Shown here piece by piece: positions 32,902 through 41,870 of a stretch of 64,000 bases of DNA. Below the pieces are notes generated by a model that was not told the origin of the DNA, did no database searches, and saw only the letters and a program-made list of their open reading frames with translations. The position numbers were made by a program, and so were the translations under genes. This DNA is from Alteromonas sp. MMG017 (GTDB taxonomy: Bacteria > Pseudomonadota > Gammaproteobacteria > Enterobacterales > Alteromonadaceae): contig NZ_JAGJDY010000007.1 in NCBI RefSeq assembly GCF_018100795.1, positions 1-64,000 on the forward strand. Reading direction: 5' to 3'. The number at the start of each line of letters is the position of its first letter. The stretch's first letter is position 1.

Positions 32902-34545
32902 TTGGATTATCGGATTGCTATCGTTGAAGATAACGCAACTGCGCGCACCACGTTGCGAGGTCACCTTTTGCCCATAGCAAAATTAAACGTTAGCAGTTTT
33001 GGTTCAGGTGTAGAGCTCAAATCTGCGCTACGTAAGCAGCATTTCGAACTCATTATAATGGATTACCACCTAGGCCAAGGAAGAACGGGTGTGGAGTGGG
33101 TACAGAGCTTAAAAGAATCAGGTTTTATTCGCCCTGGAACGGGACTTATATTTCTTACCTCCGATCGTTCTCCTCAAACGATCGGGCGAATAATGGATTT
33201 GCAACCAGATGCATTGCTTATAAAGCCTTACACCATTGCGTCATTATCTCGTCAAATTAAGCACTATTTGAGCTACCGCCAGTATATTGACCCCGTGTTG
33301 CGGGAAATGGATAACAAACAACGCCCTGCTGCTATTACGCTATTGCGCAAGAAGTTGCGTGAAGGCGTGCCGCCAAGGCTCGCTTCCGACGTGGGTAAAC
33401 TTTACGCCAAACTCTTATTTGAGAACGACGATATTTTGCATGCGATGCGAGTGTATGACGATGTACTCACTCGTTCAGATAAAGTGCTTTGGGCACAATG
33501 GGGCAAAATTAAGTGCCAGTATGCGGCGGGGCTTTGGCCCGATTGCCAAGACGAACTCAGTGACATGGTAACTTCAAGCCTTGCTCGAGACAGCGCGTTT
33601 GAATGGCTAGCCTCTTTGTCTTTTGAGCAAAAGTCGTATGAGCAAGTAGAGACCTATTTAAGTCAGATTAAATTCAGTGAACTTAGCTTACCCGCTGCTA
33701 GGTTAAAATCTATCGCGTATCAAAAACAGGATAAAGTGGTAGAAGCCATAGATCTGCTTCAAAAAAAGCGCGCTATGCATCGAAGTGCCAAAGACAGATT
33801 TAATGATTTCACCTTTGAATTGGCGGAATTTTATTTACTACTTGCAGAAGAAGCGCCTAGTACTAATCGTGAAGAAAGCTTAAGCCAAGCGCGTAAATTA
33901 GTTGGCCTGGCGGGTCGTAGTCAAAGCGATCGCCAAGTTTTACAAAAAAGAGACTATCTACTGGCCTTTTCAGCCATTTTAGAAGGCGAAGATCAAAAAG
34001 CCGCTCACTTACTTGAAAGTGACTACATGGATGATTACTTACGTACCGAGCCCTCGATGCTAGTTATTGCCGCCAAAGTGCATCATGGATTGGGCGAGGA
34101 AGGGAAAGCGAGCCAATTACTTGCCCTTGCAAAACAGAAGAATTCGGAGCTACAGATTATTTCTGAGCAAGTCGCTAACGACGATCTCATTTTTAATGGT
34201 GGTGAGCGTTTAGGCCTGAATCATGACCAAGCCGTCATGCTAAATGAAACAGGTACAAAGTTGTTTATGGATAAACAATACTTACCAGCGATGAAACATT
34301 TTTACGATGCATTGAATTTATCGCCAGAAACCGCCGCATTCGGGCTTAATTTATTGCAGTGCATGATTGAGTCAGACACCGCTGTTTATCGCAAATACGG
34401 CATTCGCAAATTGCTTAGAGTTGTTGCTGATATGGCACTTTCAGATAGTAACCATCATAGGCTCACCCAATTAAATTTAGCAGCACAAGCGAACGCTGAA
34501 AAGCTAATGGCTCCTGCTATCAACGAAGACAACAAGCGCCACTAG
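32902..34545 (+). CDS. Second response regulator with receiver and TPR repeats
   Basis: 547 residues. The only possible start is TTG 32902: an in-frame stop lies nine bases upstream and the receiver domain begins at once (YRIAIVEDN). The acceptor Asp is in LIIMDYHLG (near residue 53), with LTSDRS and IKPYT as the switch residues. TPR-like helices fill residues 140 to the end, including NETGTKLFMDKQYLPAMKHFYDAL. It is a paralogue of the protein at 14867, with the same domain order and length but without the lipoprotein partner. No strong ribosome binding site is seen. Confidence 0.87.
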   Translation: MDYRIAIVEDNATARTTLRGHLLPIAKLNVSSFGSGVELKSALRKQHFELIIMDYHLGQGRTGVEWVQSLKESGFIRPGTGLIFLTSDRSPQTIGRIMDLQPDALLIKPYTIASLSRQIKHYLSYRQYIDPVLREMDNKQRPAAITLLRKKLREGVPPRLASDVGKLYAKLLFENDDILHAMRVYDDVLTRSDKVLWAQWGKIKCQYAAGLWPDCQDELSDMVTSSLARDSAFEWLASLSFEQKSYEQVETYLSQIKFSELSLPAARLKSIAYQKQDKVVEAIDLLQKKRAMHRSAKDRFNDFTFELAEFYLLLAEEAPSTNREESLSQARKLVGLAGRSQSDRQVLQKRDYLLAFSAILEGEDQKAAHLLESDYMDDYLRTEPSMLVIAAKVHHGLGEEGKASQLLALAKQKNSELQIISEQVANDDLIFNGGERLGLNHDQAVMLNETGTKLFMDKQYLPAMKHFYDALNLSPETAAFGLNLLQCMIESDTAVYRKYGIRKLLRVVADMALSDSNHHRLTQLNLAAQANAEKLMAPAINEDNKRH

Positions 34546-34626
34546 CGGTTAGATGTAAGCTTGGGTTACCAGTCAGGCAAATTAACTAGGTAAGAGTTAA
34601 CTGGATGAGTTCATACTAGTGATGCG

Positions 34627-35538
34627 TTATTTCAAACGCATTAGCAGGCTGGATGTATCCCAACGATGGCCACCCATTTTTTGAACGTCGCCATAATATT
34701 GGTCGACCAAGGCCGTTAGCGCTAATGTAGACCCATTTCGACGCGCTTCATCAAGGGCGATAGATAAATCTTTTCGCATCCAATCAACCGCAAACCCATA
34801 GTCATAATGATTGTCGAGCATAGTAGCTGCACGATTTTCCATTTGCCAGGATTGCGCAGCGCCCTTACTGATGACATCTATCACCGCATTACAGTCTAAC
34901 CCTGCTTTTTGCCCAAAATGAAGTGCCTCTGCTAGCCCTTGAACAATGCCAGCAATGCAAATTTGGTTCATCATTTTTGCTAACTGACCACTACCACTTT
35001 CACCTAATAATTGACTGTGTCTAGCATAAGCAGAAAATACAGCTTCAGCGCGAGCAAACGCTTTTTGTTCGCCTCCCACCATAACGGTGAGTAAACCATT
35101 TTCAGCACCGGCTTGGCCACCTGACACTGGCGCATCTAAAAATGCGATAGACTGCTGCTGGCATAGTGAAAACATTTCACGCGCGACTTCTGCCGACGCG
35201 GTCGTGTGATCTATCAGCAAGGTACCCGGAGCCATTGTACCTAGCGCTTGGCTAGCAACATCTTTAACATCATTGTCGTTACCTACGCACATCAACACTA
35301 TATCAGCATCTTTCGCAGCTTCTGCAGGGGATAGCGCCAAGCTGCCGTCAAACTCTTTTACCCACTTATCAGCTTTCGCTTTTGTGCGATTATAAACAGT
35401 AACATCGAAACCTGATTTTGCTAGATGCCCAGCCATGGGGTAGCCCATTACGCCAAGCCCTAGAAAACTGACCTTAATCGAAGCATTATCGATAAGTGAA
35501 CCTTCAGATGAAGACGTTGTAGTTGTATCATTTGACAT
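34627..35538 (-). CDS. NAD(P)-dependent oxidoreductase of the 3-hydroxyisobutyrate dehydrogenase family
   Basis: 303 residues. The Rossmann nucleotide loop VSFLGLGVMGYPMAGHL and YNRTKAKAD (second-strand Arg, favouring NADPH) open the protein. The substrate loop DAPVSGGQAGAENG and the catalytic Lys in GQLAKMMNQ complete the beta-hydroxyacid dehydrogenase signature. It could act on 3-hydroxyisobutyrate, completing valine breakdown with the two genes at 30256-32588, or on glyoxylate or succinic semialdehyde. The receiver-TPR gene lies between them, so an operon is excluded. Confidence 0.82.
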   Translation of the reverse strand: MSNDTTTTSSSEGSLIDNASIKVSFLGLGVMGYPMAGHLAKSGFDVTVYNRTKAKADKWVKEFDGSLALSPAEAAKDADIVLMCVGNDNDVKDVASQALGTMAPGTLLIDHTTASAEVAREMFSLCQQQSIAFLDAPVSGGQAGAENGLLTVMVGGEQKAFARAEAVFSAYARHSQLLGESGSGQLAKMMNQICIAGIVQGLAEALHFGQKAGLDCNAVIDVISKGAAQSWQMENRAATMLDNHYDYGFAVDWMRKDLSIALDEARRNGSTLALTALVDQYYGDVQKMGGHRWDTSSLLMRLK

Positions 35539-35634
35539 AGTGTAACTCTCTTCATAACTGATTATACTGAAGCGAAGTGTAACAAACTTTTTGATAACTA
35601 AAACAAATCAATAACTAAAATAAAGAGAAGCGCT

Positions 35635-36117
35635 ATGAGCATATATAGTCACCAAGTGGTTAAAAATAACGGCGAAGCTATTGCTATGTCAGACTTTAAA
35701 GGCAAAGTCTTACTTATTGTCAATACTGCCAGTAAATGTGGCTTTACTAATCAATATGAAGGTTTAGAAAAACTCTATAAAGATTATAGCGCGAAAGGCT
35801 TCGAAATATTGGCGTTCCCTTGCGACCAATTTGGCCACCAAGAGCCGGGGTCAGATGACGATATCGCTCAATTTTGTGCTATGAACTTTGGTGTTTCTTT
35901 TCCACTATTTAAAAAAACTGACGTTAACGGTACCCAGACGCATCCTCTTTACGTTGAATTAAAATCTGAAGCACCTGGTTTGCTTGGCTCTAAACGCATA
36001 AAGTGGAATTTCACTAAGTTTCTTGTCGATACAAACGGAAACGTTGTTAAGCGTTACGCACCAACTACGAAGCCGAGTGAAATAAGTAGTGATATTGATG
36101 GATTACTAAAAGCCTAA
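35635..36117 (+). CDS. Glutathione peroxidase family protein (Cys type)
   Basis: 160 residues, the normal length for bacterial GPx/BtuE. The peroxidatic Cys is in NTASKCGFTNQYEGLE, with the Gln of FPCDQFGHQEPG and the Trp of KWNFTKFLVD completing the active-site set. The selenocysteine of animal enzymes is replaced by Cys. It reduces peroxides, with glutathione or thioredoxin as donor. AGAGAAG precedes the ATG. A D-lactate dehydrogenase gene follows about 35 bases later. Confidence 0.92.
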   Translation: MSIYSHQVVKNNGEAIAMSDFKGKVLLIVNTASKCGFTNQYEGLEKLYKDYSAKGFEILAFPCDQFGHQEPGSDDDIAQFCAMNFGVSFPLFKKTDVNGTQTHPLYVELKSEAPGLLGSKRIKWNFTKFLVDTNGNVVKRYAPTTKPSEISSDIDGLLKA

Positions 36118-36152
36118 ATTATTATCGTCTAATGAATAGGGAGTGCAATGCA

Positions 36153-37169
36153 ATGAAAGTCGCTTTTTTTAGTGCCAAACCATATGAAGAAACTGTCTTT
36201 AGGGCAGCCATTGAGCGTGTAGAAAGCCCCCCTATTTCTTTTACTTATTTCCCCCATCAACTCACCGCTGAAACCGCGCTATTGTGCCAAGGTTTCGATG
36301 CGGTTTGTGTTTTTGTTAATGATGAACTTAACGCGAAAACCTTGTATATCCTGCATGAAGCTGGCGTTAAACATATTGCCCTACGCTGCGCTGGCTTCAA
36401 CAATGTAGACATCGCCACCGCCAATGAGTTGAATATCAGTGTGTCTAGAGTACCTGCCTATAGCCCTGAAACAGTAGCGGAACACACCCTAGCGCTAATT
36501 CTTACGCTAAATCGCAAAACACACAAAGCGTATAACAGGGTAAAAGAAGGTAACTTTGAATTAAGCGGTTTATTGGGTTTTACGCTACACGATAAAACCG
36601 TAGGCGTGATAGGTACAGGACGCATTGGCCAATCGGTGATTCGAATATTGAAAGGCTTTGGTTGCAATGTATTATGTTATGACCCCTACCCTAATCAGCA
36701 ACTCGAACAAGAAGGCGTTGTTTACACGTCTCTCGAATCACTTTTTAGCCAAAGCCACATTGTTACCCTTCACTGCCCGCTTACCGAGCAAAGCTATCAC
36801 CTTATCAATGAATCGAGTATTGCATTAATGCCCAAAGGCGCGATGCTGATCAACACATCACGAGGCGGACTCATTGATGATAAGTCGGTAATCAATGCGC
36901 TAAAAAATGGGCATTTAGGGTATGTAGGCTTGGATGTTTATGAGCGAGAATCAGAACTGTTTTTCAGTGATCATTCCCAAGACATTATTCAAGACGACGT
37001 ATTTCAGCGCTTGCTAACGTTTCCAAATGTATTGGTAACCGGCCATCAAGGCTTTTTCACTAAAGAAGCCTTAAGTGAAATTGCCGCTATTACTCTCGAT
37101 AACTTACGCTTCTTTGCAGGTGACGCCAGTCTAAACGTTAATAACAATATGGTTAAGCAAATAAACTAA
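36153..37169 (+). CDS. ldhA: D-lactate dehydrogenase (2-hydroxyacid dehydrogenase)
   Basis: About 338 residues. ATG 36153 has AGGGAG nine bases upstream; ATG 36132 is in frame but unsupported. It matches fermentative LdhA: MKVAFFSAKPYEE at the start, catalytic Arg in RCAGFNNVDI, nucleotide loop GTGRIGQSVIRIL, catalytic Glu in DVYERES and His in VTGHQGFFT. It reduces pyruvate to D-lactate with NADH. It follows the glutathione peroxidase gene closely, so they may be cotranscribed. Confidence 0.9.
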   Translation: MKVAFFSAKPYEETVFRAAIERVESPPISFTYFPHQLTAETALLCQGFDAVCVFVNDELNAKTLYILHEAGVKHIALRCAGFNNVDIATANELNISVSRVPAYSPETVAEHTLALILTLNRKTHKAYNRVKEGNFELSGLLGFTLHDKTVGVIGTGRIGQSVIRILKGFGCNVLCYDPYPNQQLEQEGVVYTSLESLFSQSHIVTLHCPLTEQSYHLINESSIALMPKGAMLINTSRGGLIDDKSVINALKNGHLGYVGLDVYERESELFFSDHSQDIIQDDVFQRLLTFPNVLVTGHQGFFTKEALSEIAAITLDNLRFFAGDASLNVNNNMVKQIN

Positions 37170-37293
37170 CCTGCATTAGCGTGATTACCAACAGATTACC
37201 AATAGATTGATTTTAACTTTACCAAGCACCACCCATGGTAAGACTTAACGAGTTCTGACAGTCTGCTCACAGCCAAAAGAGTATATAAATTCA

Positions 37294-38199
37294 TTACTTT
37301 ATTTTTACGCGTGAATATAAAAAATCAATAAAGGCGCTAATTCTATTTGGTAGGATCCCTCCTTGACCAACATAAACAGCATATACATCTTCAGTGGAGC
37401 TTGGCGTGTAGTCTTCCAGAACAGAAACGAGTCTTCCATTTTCCAAATCATCTTCGACCTGAAAATATGCCAACCTGGCTATACCCAAACCTGACAACAC
37501 AAGGTGGCGCAAAGTATCACCATCGCTCACTTTAATATTTCCTTGAGGCGCTATCATTCTCTCTTTACCATCGACTATAAAAGGCCATTCGCGGGTAACC
37601 CGGGAGAATGTAAAGTCGAGTAAATTATGAGTTTTTAGATCATCGGGTGATTGCGGATTACCATTGATTTTCAAGTAAGTTGGTGTAGTGACGACCATCA
37701 TCCTAGCGGTACCAAGTTTCTTTGAAATAAGGTTAGAATCTGACAGGTTTCCCGTTCTGATAGCAATATCTGCACTTTCTTCCAAAACATTGATTACCTT
37801 GTCTGTTAATTCAAGATGAATACTAATTTCTGGATAAGCTGCCAAAAAATCTGGGATCAGGGGTAGAACATACTTCTTACCAAACGGAATGTTGCTGTTA
37901 ACTCTGATATTTCCTGACGGCTTGGTTTGTCTCCCAACTATACTTTCGGCCTCATTTAACGCGGCTATAATTTCCAATCCATGTTCATAAAAGACACAAC
38001 CCTCACTCGTTAGTGTGAGTTTCCTGGTAGAACGGTTAAACAATCTTGCACCTAAGCGCTGTTCTAACTTTGAAATAGTTTTACTAACCGAAGATGGAGT
38101 ATTGTCAAAAAAACGGGCTGCTGCTGAAAAGTTTCCAAACTCAACCACTTTTAAGAAGACCTCTAGCTCTGCAGAACGATTAAATTCGTTTTTCGCCAT
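37294..38199 (-). CDS. LysR-family transcriptional regulator
   Basis: 301 residues. The winged helix-turn-helix is at about residues 8-65 (FLKVVEFGNFSAAARFF, then SSVSKTISKLEQRLGARLFNRSTRKLTLTSEG), and an effector-binding domain fills the rest. It is divergent from the SGNH esterase and Old Yellow Enzyme genes, the usual layout for a LysR regulator controlling its neighbour. The effector is unknown. The 113-base divergent gap is AT-rich and probably holds both promoters. Confidence 0.9.
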   Translation of the reverse strand: MAKNEFNRSAELEVFLKVVEFGNFSAAARFFDNTPSSVSKTISKLEQRLGARLFNRSTRKLTLTSEGCVFYEHGLEIIAALNEAESIVGRQTKPSGNIRVNSNIPFGKKYVLPLIPDFLAAYPEISIHLELTDKVINVLEESADIAIRTGNLSDSNLISKKLGTARMMVVTTPTYLKINGNPQSPDDLKTHNLLDFTFSRVTREWPFIVDGKERMIAPQGNIKVSDGDTLRHLVLSGLGIARLAYFQVEDDLENGRLVSVLEDYTPSSTEDVYAVYVGQGGILPNRISAFIDFLYSRVKIK

Positions 38200-38312
38200 C
38201 TATTCAAACCCTAACCTTAGACTTTATGGCACATATGATATTCCTCTGTGAGTATTTTTCACACTAATTTATTATTTAACAATGGCTACACCCTTTTAAT
38301 CGGCATGTAATT

Positions 38313-39611
38313 ATGAAAAAAAATTATGGTGTTTCAGTTTATCAATTAATAGTTGGTCTCCTTTGTGTTCTGCTATTGGAGCCTGTTTTGGCAAGTAACT
38401 TGCCTTCTCACTTTGTCACTTCTTGGACATCCAGTCCGCAGCCTATATGGGGTGACGATTTCATTTTCCCCACAAACATTCCAGCCAAACTGGAAAATAA
38501 AACGATAAGGCAAAGTGTCAGGGTTAGTTTAGGGGGCGATAGCTTCAGAATAGAAATGTCTAATGCATACGGGAGCATCCCTGTAAAATTAGGTAGAGTG
38601 ACGGTTGGGCTTCCTGTAAGTGAGAGAGACAATTATGTACTTGAGCAGACAATCTCAGTCACTTTCGGAGGAGCCATAGAGGCCACTATCCAGCCCGGAG
38701 CCGTGCTACTGAGTGATATAATTCCGCTTCAAATACTGCCTTTATCAAGCATTGTGATATCTGTATACCTCCCTGAAAGAACAGAATTAGGGGCATTCCA
38801 TTGGGATGGAAGGCAGACAAACTTTATCGTTTCTGGTGACCAGAGTCAGGCCTCAGTTCTAAGTTCAAAAAGGTATGAAACTACAGCCCGTTTGTTAATC
38901 AGTGCTCTGTTTGTTGAAAACGAAGGAGGTAGTGCTATAGCTGTAATTGGAGATTCAATTACGGATGGTGCGACAGCGAGTCTTGATAATAATGCCCGGT
39001 GGACTGACTTTCTTGCTGAGCGTCTTAAATGGCAGAATACCGCGGTATTTAATGCCGGAATCTCTGGGGCAAGATTATTATCTGATGGAATGGGAAGTAA
39101 TGCCCTAAGTCGACTTAACCGAGACGTAATCTCAAAACCGGGACTAAAAAGTCTTATTGTGTTGCTGGGTATAAATGACATTGCCTGGCCAGGAACTCTT
39201 TTTGCGCCAAGCAGCGAAAGACCCAGTCTCAATAAACTGATTGCTGGTTTCACTCAGCTTGCAGAACAAACACATCTCCATGGAGTTAAAATCTATGTCG
39301 CCACTCTTCCTCCATTTGAAGGTGCATTATCTGATACGGCGTTGAGTGATTACTATAGCGAAGAAAAAAATGCACTTCGTTTGGCATTAAATAACTGGAT
39401 TAGAGGCGCAGATGTTTTCGATGATGTCATCGACTTTGATAGGATACTTCAGTCTGAGAACAACCCAAATAAGATAGGAAAGGAATTTGACTCTGGCGAC
39501 CACCTGCATCCTAGTGATGCTGGGAATAAAGCTATGGCTTATGGCATCGATTTAACGATATTTACAAATCAAATCGGTCTAAAGCTAGCTGAAGAGGGAG
39601 CGAAGGAATAA
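38313..39611 (+). CDS. Exported SGNH/GDSL hydrolase
   Basis: 432 residues. The signal peptide is about residues 1-28 (LIVGLLCVLLLEPVLA, cleaved before SNLP). An N-terminal beta-rich region (about 35-180) is followed by the SGNH catalytic core: block I IAVIGDSITDGA, block III GINDIAW, and block V DHLHPSDAGNKA with the catalytic Asp and His. It should hydrolyse an ester, perhaps on a sugar or lipid, outside the cytoplasm. Its stop codon shares a base with the start of the next gene (TAATG). Confidence 0.86.
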   Translation: MKKNYGVSVYQLIVGLLCVLLLEPVLASNLPSHFVTSWTSSPQPIWGDDFIFPTNIPAKLENKTIRQSVRVSLGGDSFRIEMSNAYGSIPVKLGRVTVGLPVSERDNYVLEQTISVTFGGAIEATIQPGAVLLSDIIPLQILPLSSIVISVYLPERTELGAFHWDGRQTNFIVSGDQSQASVLSSKRYETTARLLISALFVENEGGSAIAVIGDSITDGATASLDNNARWTDFLAERLKWQNTAVFNAGISGARLLSDGMGSNALSRLNRDVISKPGLKSLIVLLGINDIAWPGTLFAPSSERPSLNKLIAGFTQLAEQTHLHGVKIYVATLPPFEGALSDTALSDYYSEEKNALRLALNNWIRGADVFDDVIDFDRILQSENNPNKIGKEFDSGDHLHPSDAGNKAMAYGIDLTIFTNQIGLKLAEEGAKE

Positions 39612-40699
39612 TGCTTTTTTCAAAATATCAGTTACATGGCAATCAGCTAAAAAATCGTATCGTTATGCCTCCAATGACGAGAGCAAGAGCTGGCACTGGA
39701 AATATTGCCACACCGCTAATGGCTAAGTATTACGCTCAGCGAGCATCGGCAGGCCTCATCATTTCAGAAGGGACCCAAATTAGTCAGCAAGGTCAAGGTT
39801 ATGCATGGACACCAGGAATTTATACAAACGAGCAGATCAAAGGTTGGAAGAAAGTAACTAGTCAAGTACATCAATCTGGGGGGATTATTTATGCGCAACT
39901 CTGGCATGTCGGCCGGGTATCCCACCGTTCATTACAACCAGGTAATTCAGCGCCTATCAGTTCGTCAGCTATCAAGGCTGAGGGAGTAAAAGTATTCATC
40001 GACCCAAAAATGTCCGGTCCGGAGAAAGGTGTCGGGGAGATGGTCCAACACTCGATGCCTCGAGCTATGACATTAGAGGAAATCAAAAGCGTTGTTAATG
40101 AATTCAGGTTAGCAGCGAGAAATGCCAATATTGCTGGCTTTGATGGTGTTGAACTGCATGGGGCTAACGGGTATCTGATTAATCAGTTTATTGATTCTGA
40201 AGCCAATAAAAGGTGTGACTCATACGGAGGGACTCTTCAAAAACGACTGCGATTCTTACGCGAAGTAGTCAATGCGGTTTGCAAGGAAACTCCCCCAGAG
40301 AAAATTGGTGTTCGTCTGGCTCCGCTGACAACGCTGCAAGGTACTATAGACAATACACCAGAAGTTACATATCTAGCAGTTGCTTCTTTACTTCAAGCGT
40401 TAAATGTAGGTTACATTCACATTGCAGAAGCGGATTGGGAAGATGCGCCGATTATGCCTGAAGGCTTTAAAGAGGCACTTCGTCTGATTTACAAGGGTAC
40501 TATCATTTATACAGGGAAATATGACCTAGCCAAAGCGCAGCTTGCTCTTCAAAATAACTGGGCAGATTTAATTGGTTTTGGTCGACCATTCATAGCAAAT
40601 CCCGATCTTCCCTCGAGACTTTTTAAAGGGTTACCCCTGAACATACCTCAAGAGGACTATTTCTTTGGTGGAAATCATATCGGCTACACTGATTATTAG
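39611..40699 (+). CDS. Old Yellow Enzyme family ene-reductase (NemA-like)
   Basis: 362 residues, a full-length OYE. Family blocks: LKNRIVMPPMTRARA (FMN site), AQLWHVGRVSHRS, the substrate His-x-x-Asn in VELHGANGYLINQFIDSEANKRC, and the FMN phosphate-binding GFGRPFIANPDLP. It uses FMN and NAD(P)H to reduce activated C=C or nitro groups. It overlaps the SGNH gene by one base, so both are probably made from one message controlled by the divergent LysR gene. A product esterase plus a reductase suggests a two-step route, but the substrate is unknown. Confidence 0.9.
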   Translation: MLFSKYQLHGNQLKNRIVMPPMTRARAGTGNIATPLMAKYYAQRASAGLIISEGTQISQQGQGYAWTPGIYTNEQIKGWKKVTSQVHQSGGIIYAQLWHVGRVSHRSLQPGNSAPISSSAIKAEGVKVFIDPKMSGPEKGVGEMVQHSMPRAMTLEEIKSVVNEFRLAARNANIAGFDGVELHGANGYLINQFIDSEANKRCDSYGGTLQKRLRFLREVVNAVCKETPPEKIGVRLAPLTTLQGTIDNTPEVTYLAVASLLQALNVGYIHIAEADWEDAPIMPEGFKEALRLIYKGTIIYTGKYDLAKAQLALQNNWADLIGFGRPFIANPDLPSRLFKGLPLNIPQEDYFFGGNHIGYTDY

Positions 40700-40968
40700 C
40701 TTATAGTAGATTGATTTATAATTATTGAATTCAGATAGAGTGCGTGAGTAGCTCCATGTTTGTCTCTAAAAAGCGAATCGAATCTGATTTCTTTAAAGTC
40801 ACAAATTTAAATTAATGTCTGCAACACTCTGGTTAAATCTCGGAGCCGGTGTTCACTTAGAGCGAGTGTCCGCTCTCACTGCGCCCAGATTTTAGGCTAA
40901 TCGATCCGAGAATAGCAAAATCCTGAGTGACTGATTAATGGGATGGTCTACTACCGATCAAATGTGCG
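40700..40968. other. Intergenic region, no gene seen
   Basis: 269 bases between the ene-reductase and the stress-protein hairpin. It contains a small hairpin AGAGCG-agtgtc-CGCTCT near 40859-40876 and no supported coding frame. It may contain the terminator of the ene-reductase unit, but no T run is obvious. Confidence 0.4.
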
Positions 40969-41004
40969 CATAGCGCGCAATAACTATGCTTATTGCGCGC
41001 TATG
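40969..41004 (-). terminator. Perfect 15-bp inverted repeat downstream of usp
   Basis: CATAGCGCGCAATAA and TTATTGCGCGCTATG are exact inverted copies around a 6-base loop. They lie five bases beyond the stop codon of the minus-strand stress protein gene. The hairpin would be very stable, but it lacks a T run, so it may protect the message or act as a factor-aided end point. Confidence 0.6.
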
Positions 41005-41008
41005 TGAT

Positions 41009-41860
41009 TTATCGTAAAACAATCAGCGGAATATTTGTTGTTTCCAGCATTTTTATCGTGTTGCTACCAACAAAAAGTTGTCGCAATCTGGAGTGTCCAA
41101 ATGCCCCCATGACTAATAAATCAATGTTATTCGCTTTCTGATATTTCACCAACTCTTCTTTAATGTTGCCCTCTAGTAAAGCAGTCGACACATTTAAGCC
41201 TCGCTCTGCTAATTGCGATGCAGCATTATCAAACTTAGCTTTAAGACCGGGTTCATTATTTTTTATCGCCACCAAATGACAATCAATGCCATATAAGAGT
41301 CCGCCATCTAGCACTTTTTGCAACGCCCTATCAGCAGACTCACGCCCGTCATAAGCAATCATAAATGAGGTAGGCGCTGAGAATTCTTCAGGAACAATGA
41401 GCACTGGCTGGGATGCTTTTCGTAGCAGTGTTTCGAGGTGAGAGCCAATAGCTTTAAATTCGTTATCGTGACCCACACCTTTACGACCAATAACAATTAA
41501 ACGGATCTCGTTCTCGATTTCAATTATCGCCTCAACGATATCACCGTGACGTAGGATAGACCCAGCCGTTTCTATGCCAGTTGATTGCGCCTCAGAGACA
41601 GCGGATTCAAGTAGCTCACTGCCAAACTGTAGTGCTAGCTTACTCTTTTGCTCGTCGAGTTTCGTCATCTCTTCCAATAATGAAGAGCGAGCACCAAGAC
41701 CAATAGCACCCGTATAATCATCAGCGCCATGTTGATGCGTTTTTTCTATTGTATGGAGAAAGCACAACGGCTTTGCCAGCTTGTTTGCAGCCCATTTTCC
41801 TGCTTTGACAACGGCAGGGGTCATTCCAGAGCCGTCAATACAAGTCATTATTTTGTCCAT
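41009..41860 (-). CDS. Tandem universal stress protein
   Basis: 283 residues, two Usp domains in one chain. The second has the ATP-binding motif GAFGHSRLRQLFVGSNTIKML (about 255-275), and the first has VIGRKGVGHDNEFKAIGSHLETLL (about 120-145), a similar loop. It starts with ATG 41860 after AGGAGATAAGCG. The gene begins ten bases after the SulP transporter stop, so the two form an operon. Such Usp partners of SulP transporters may adjust transport to energy or stress; this is inference. Confidence 0.88.
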   Translation of the reverse strand: MDKIMTCIDGSGMTPAVVKAGKWAANKLAKPLCFLHTIEKTHQHGADDYTGAIGLGARSSLLEEMTKLDEQKSKLALQFGSELLESAVSEAQSTGIETAGSILRHGDIVEAIIEIENEIRLIVIGRKGVGHDNEFKAIGSHLETLLRKASQPVLIVPEEFSAPTSFMIAYDGRESADRALQKVLDGGLLYGIDCHLVAIKNNEPGLKAKFDNAASQLAERGLNVSTALLEGNIKEELVKYQKANNIDLLVMGAFGHSRLRQLFVGSNTIKMLETTNIPLIVLR

Positions 41861-41870
41861 CGCTTATCTC

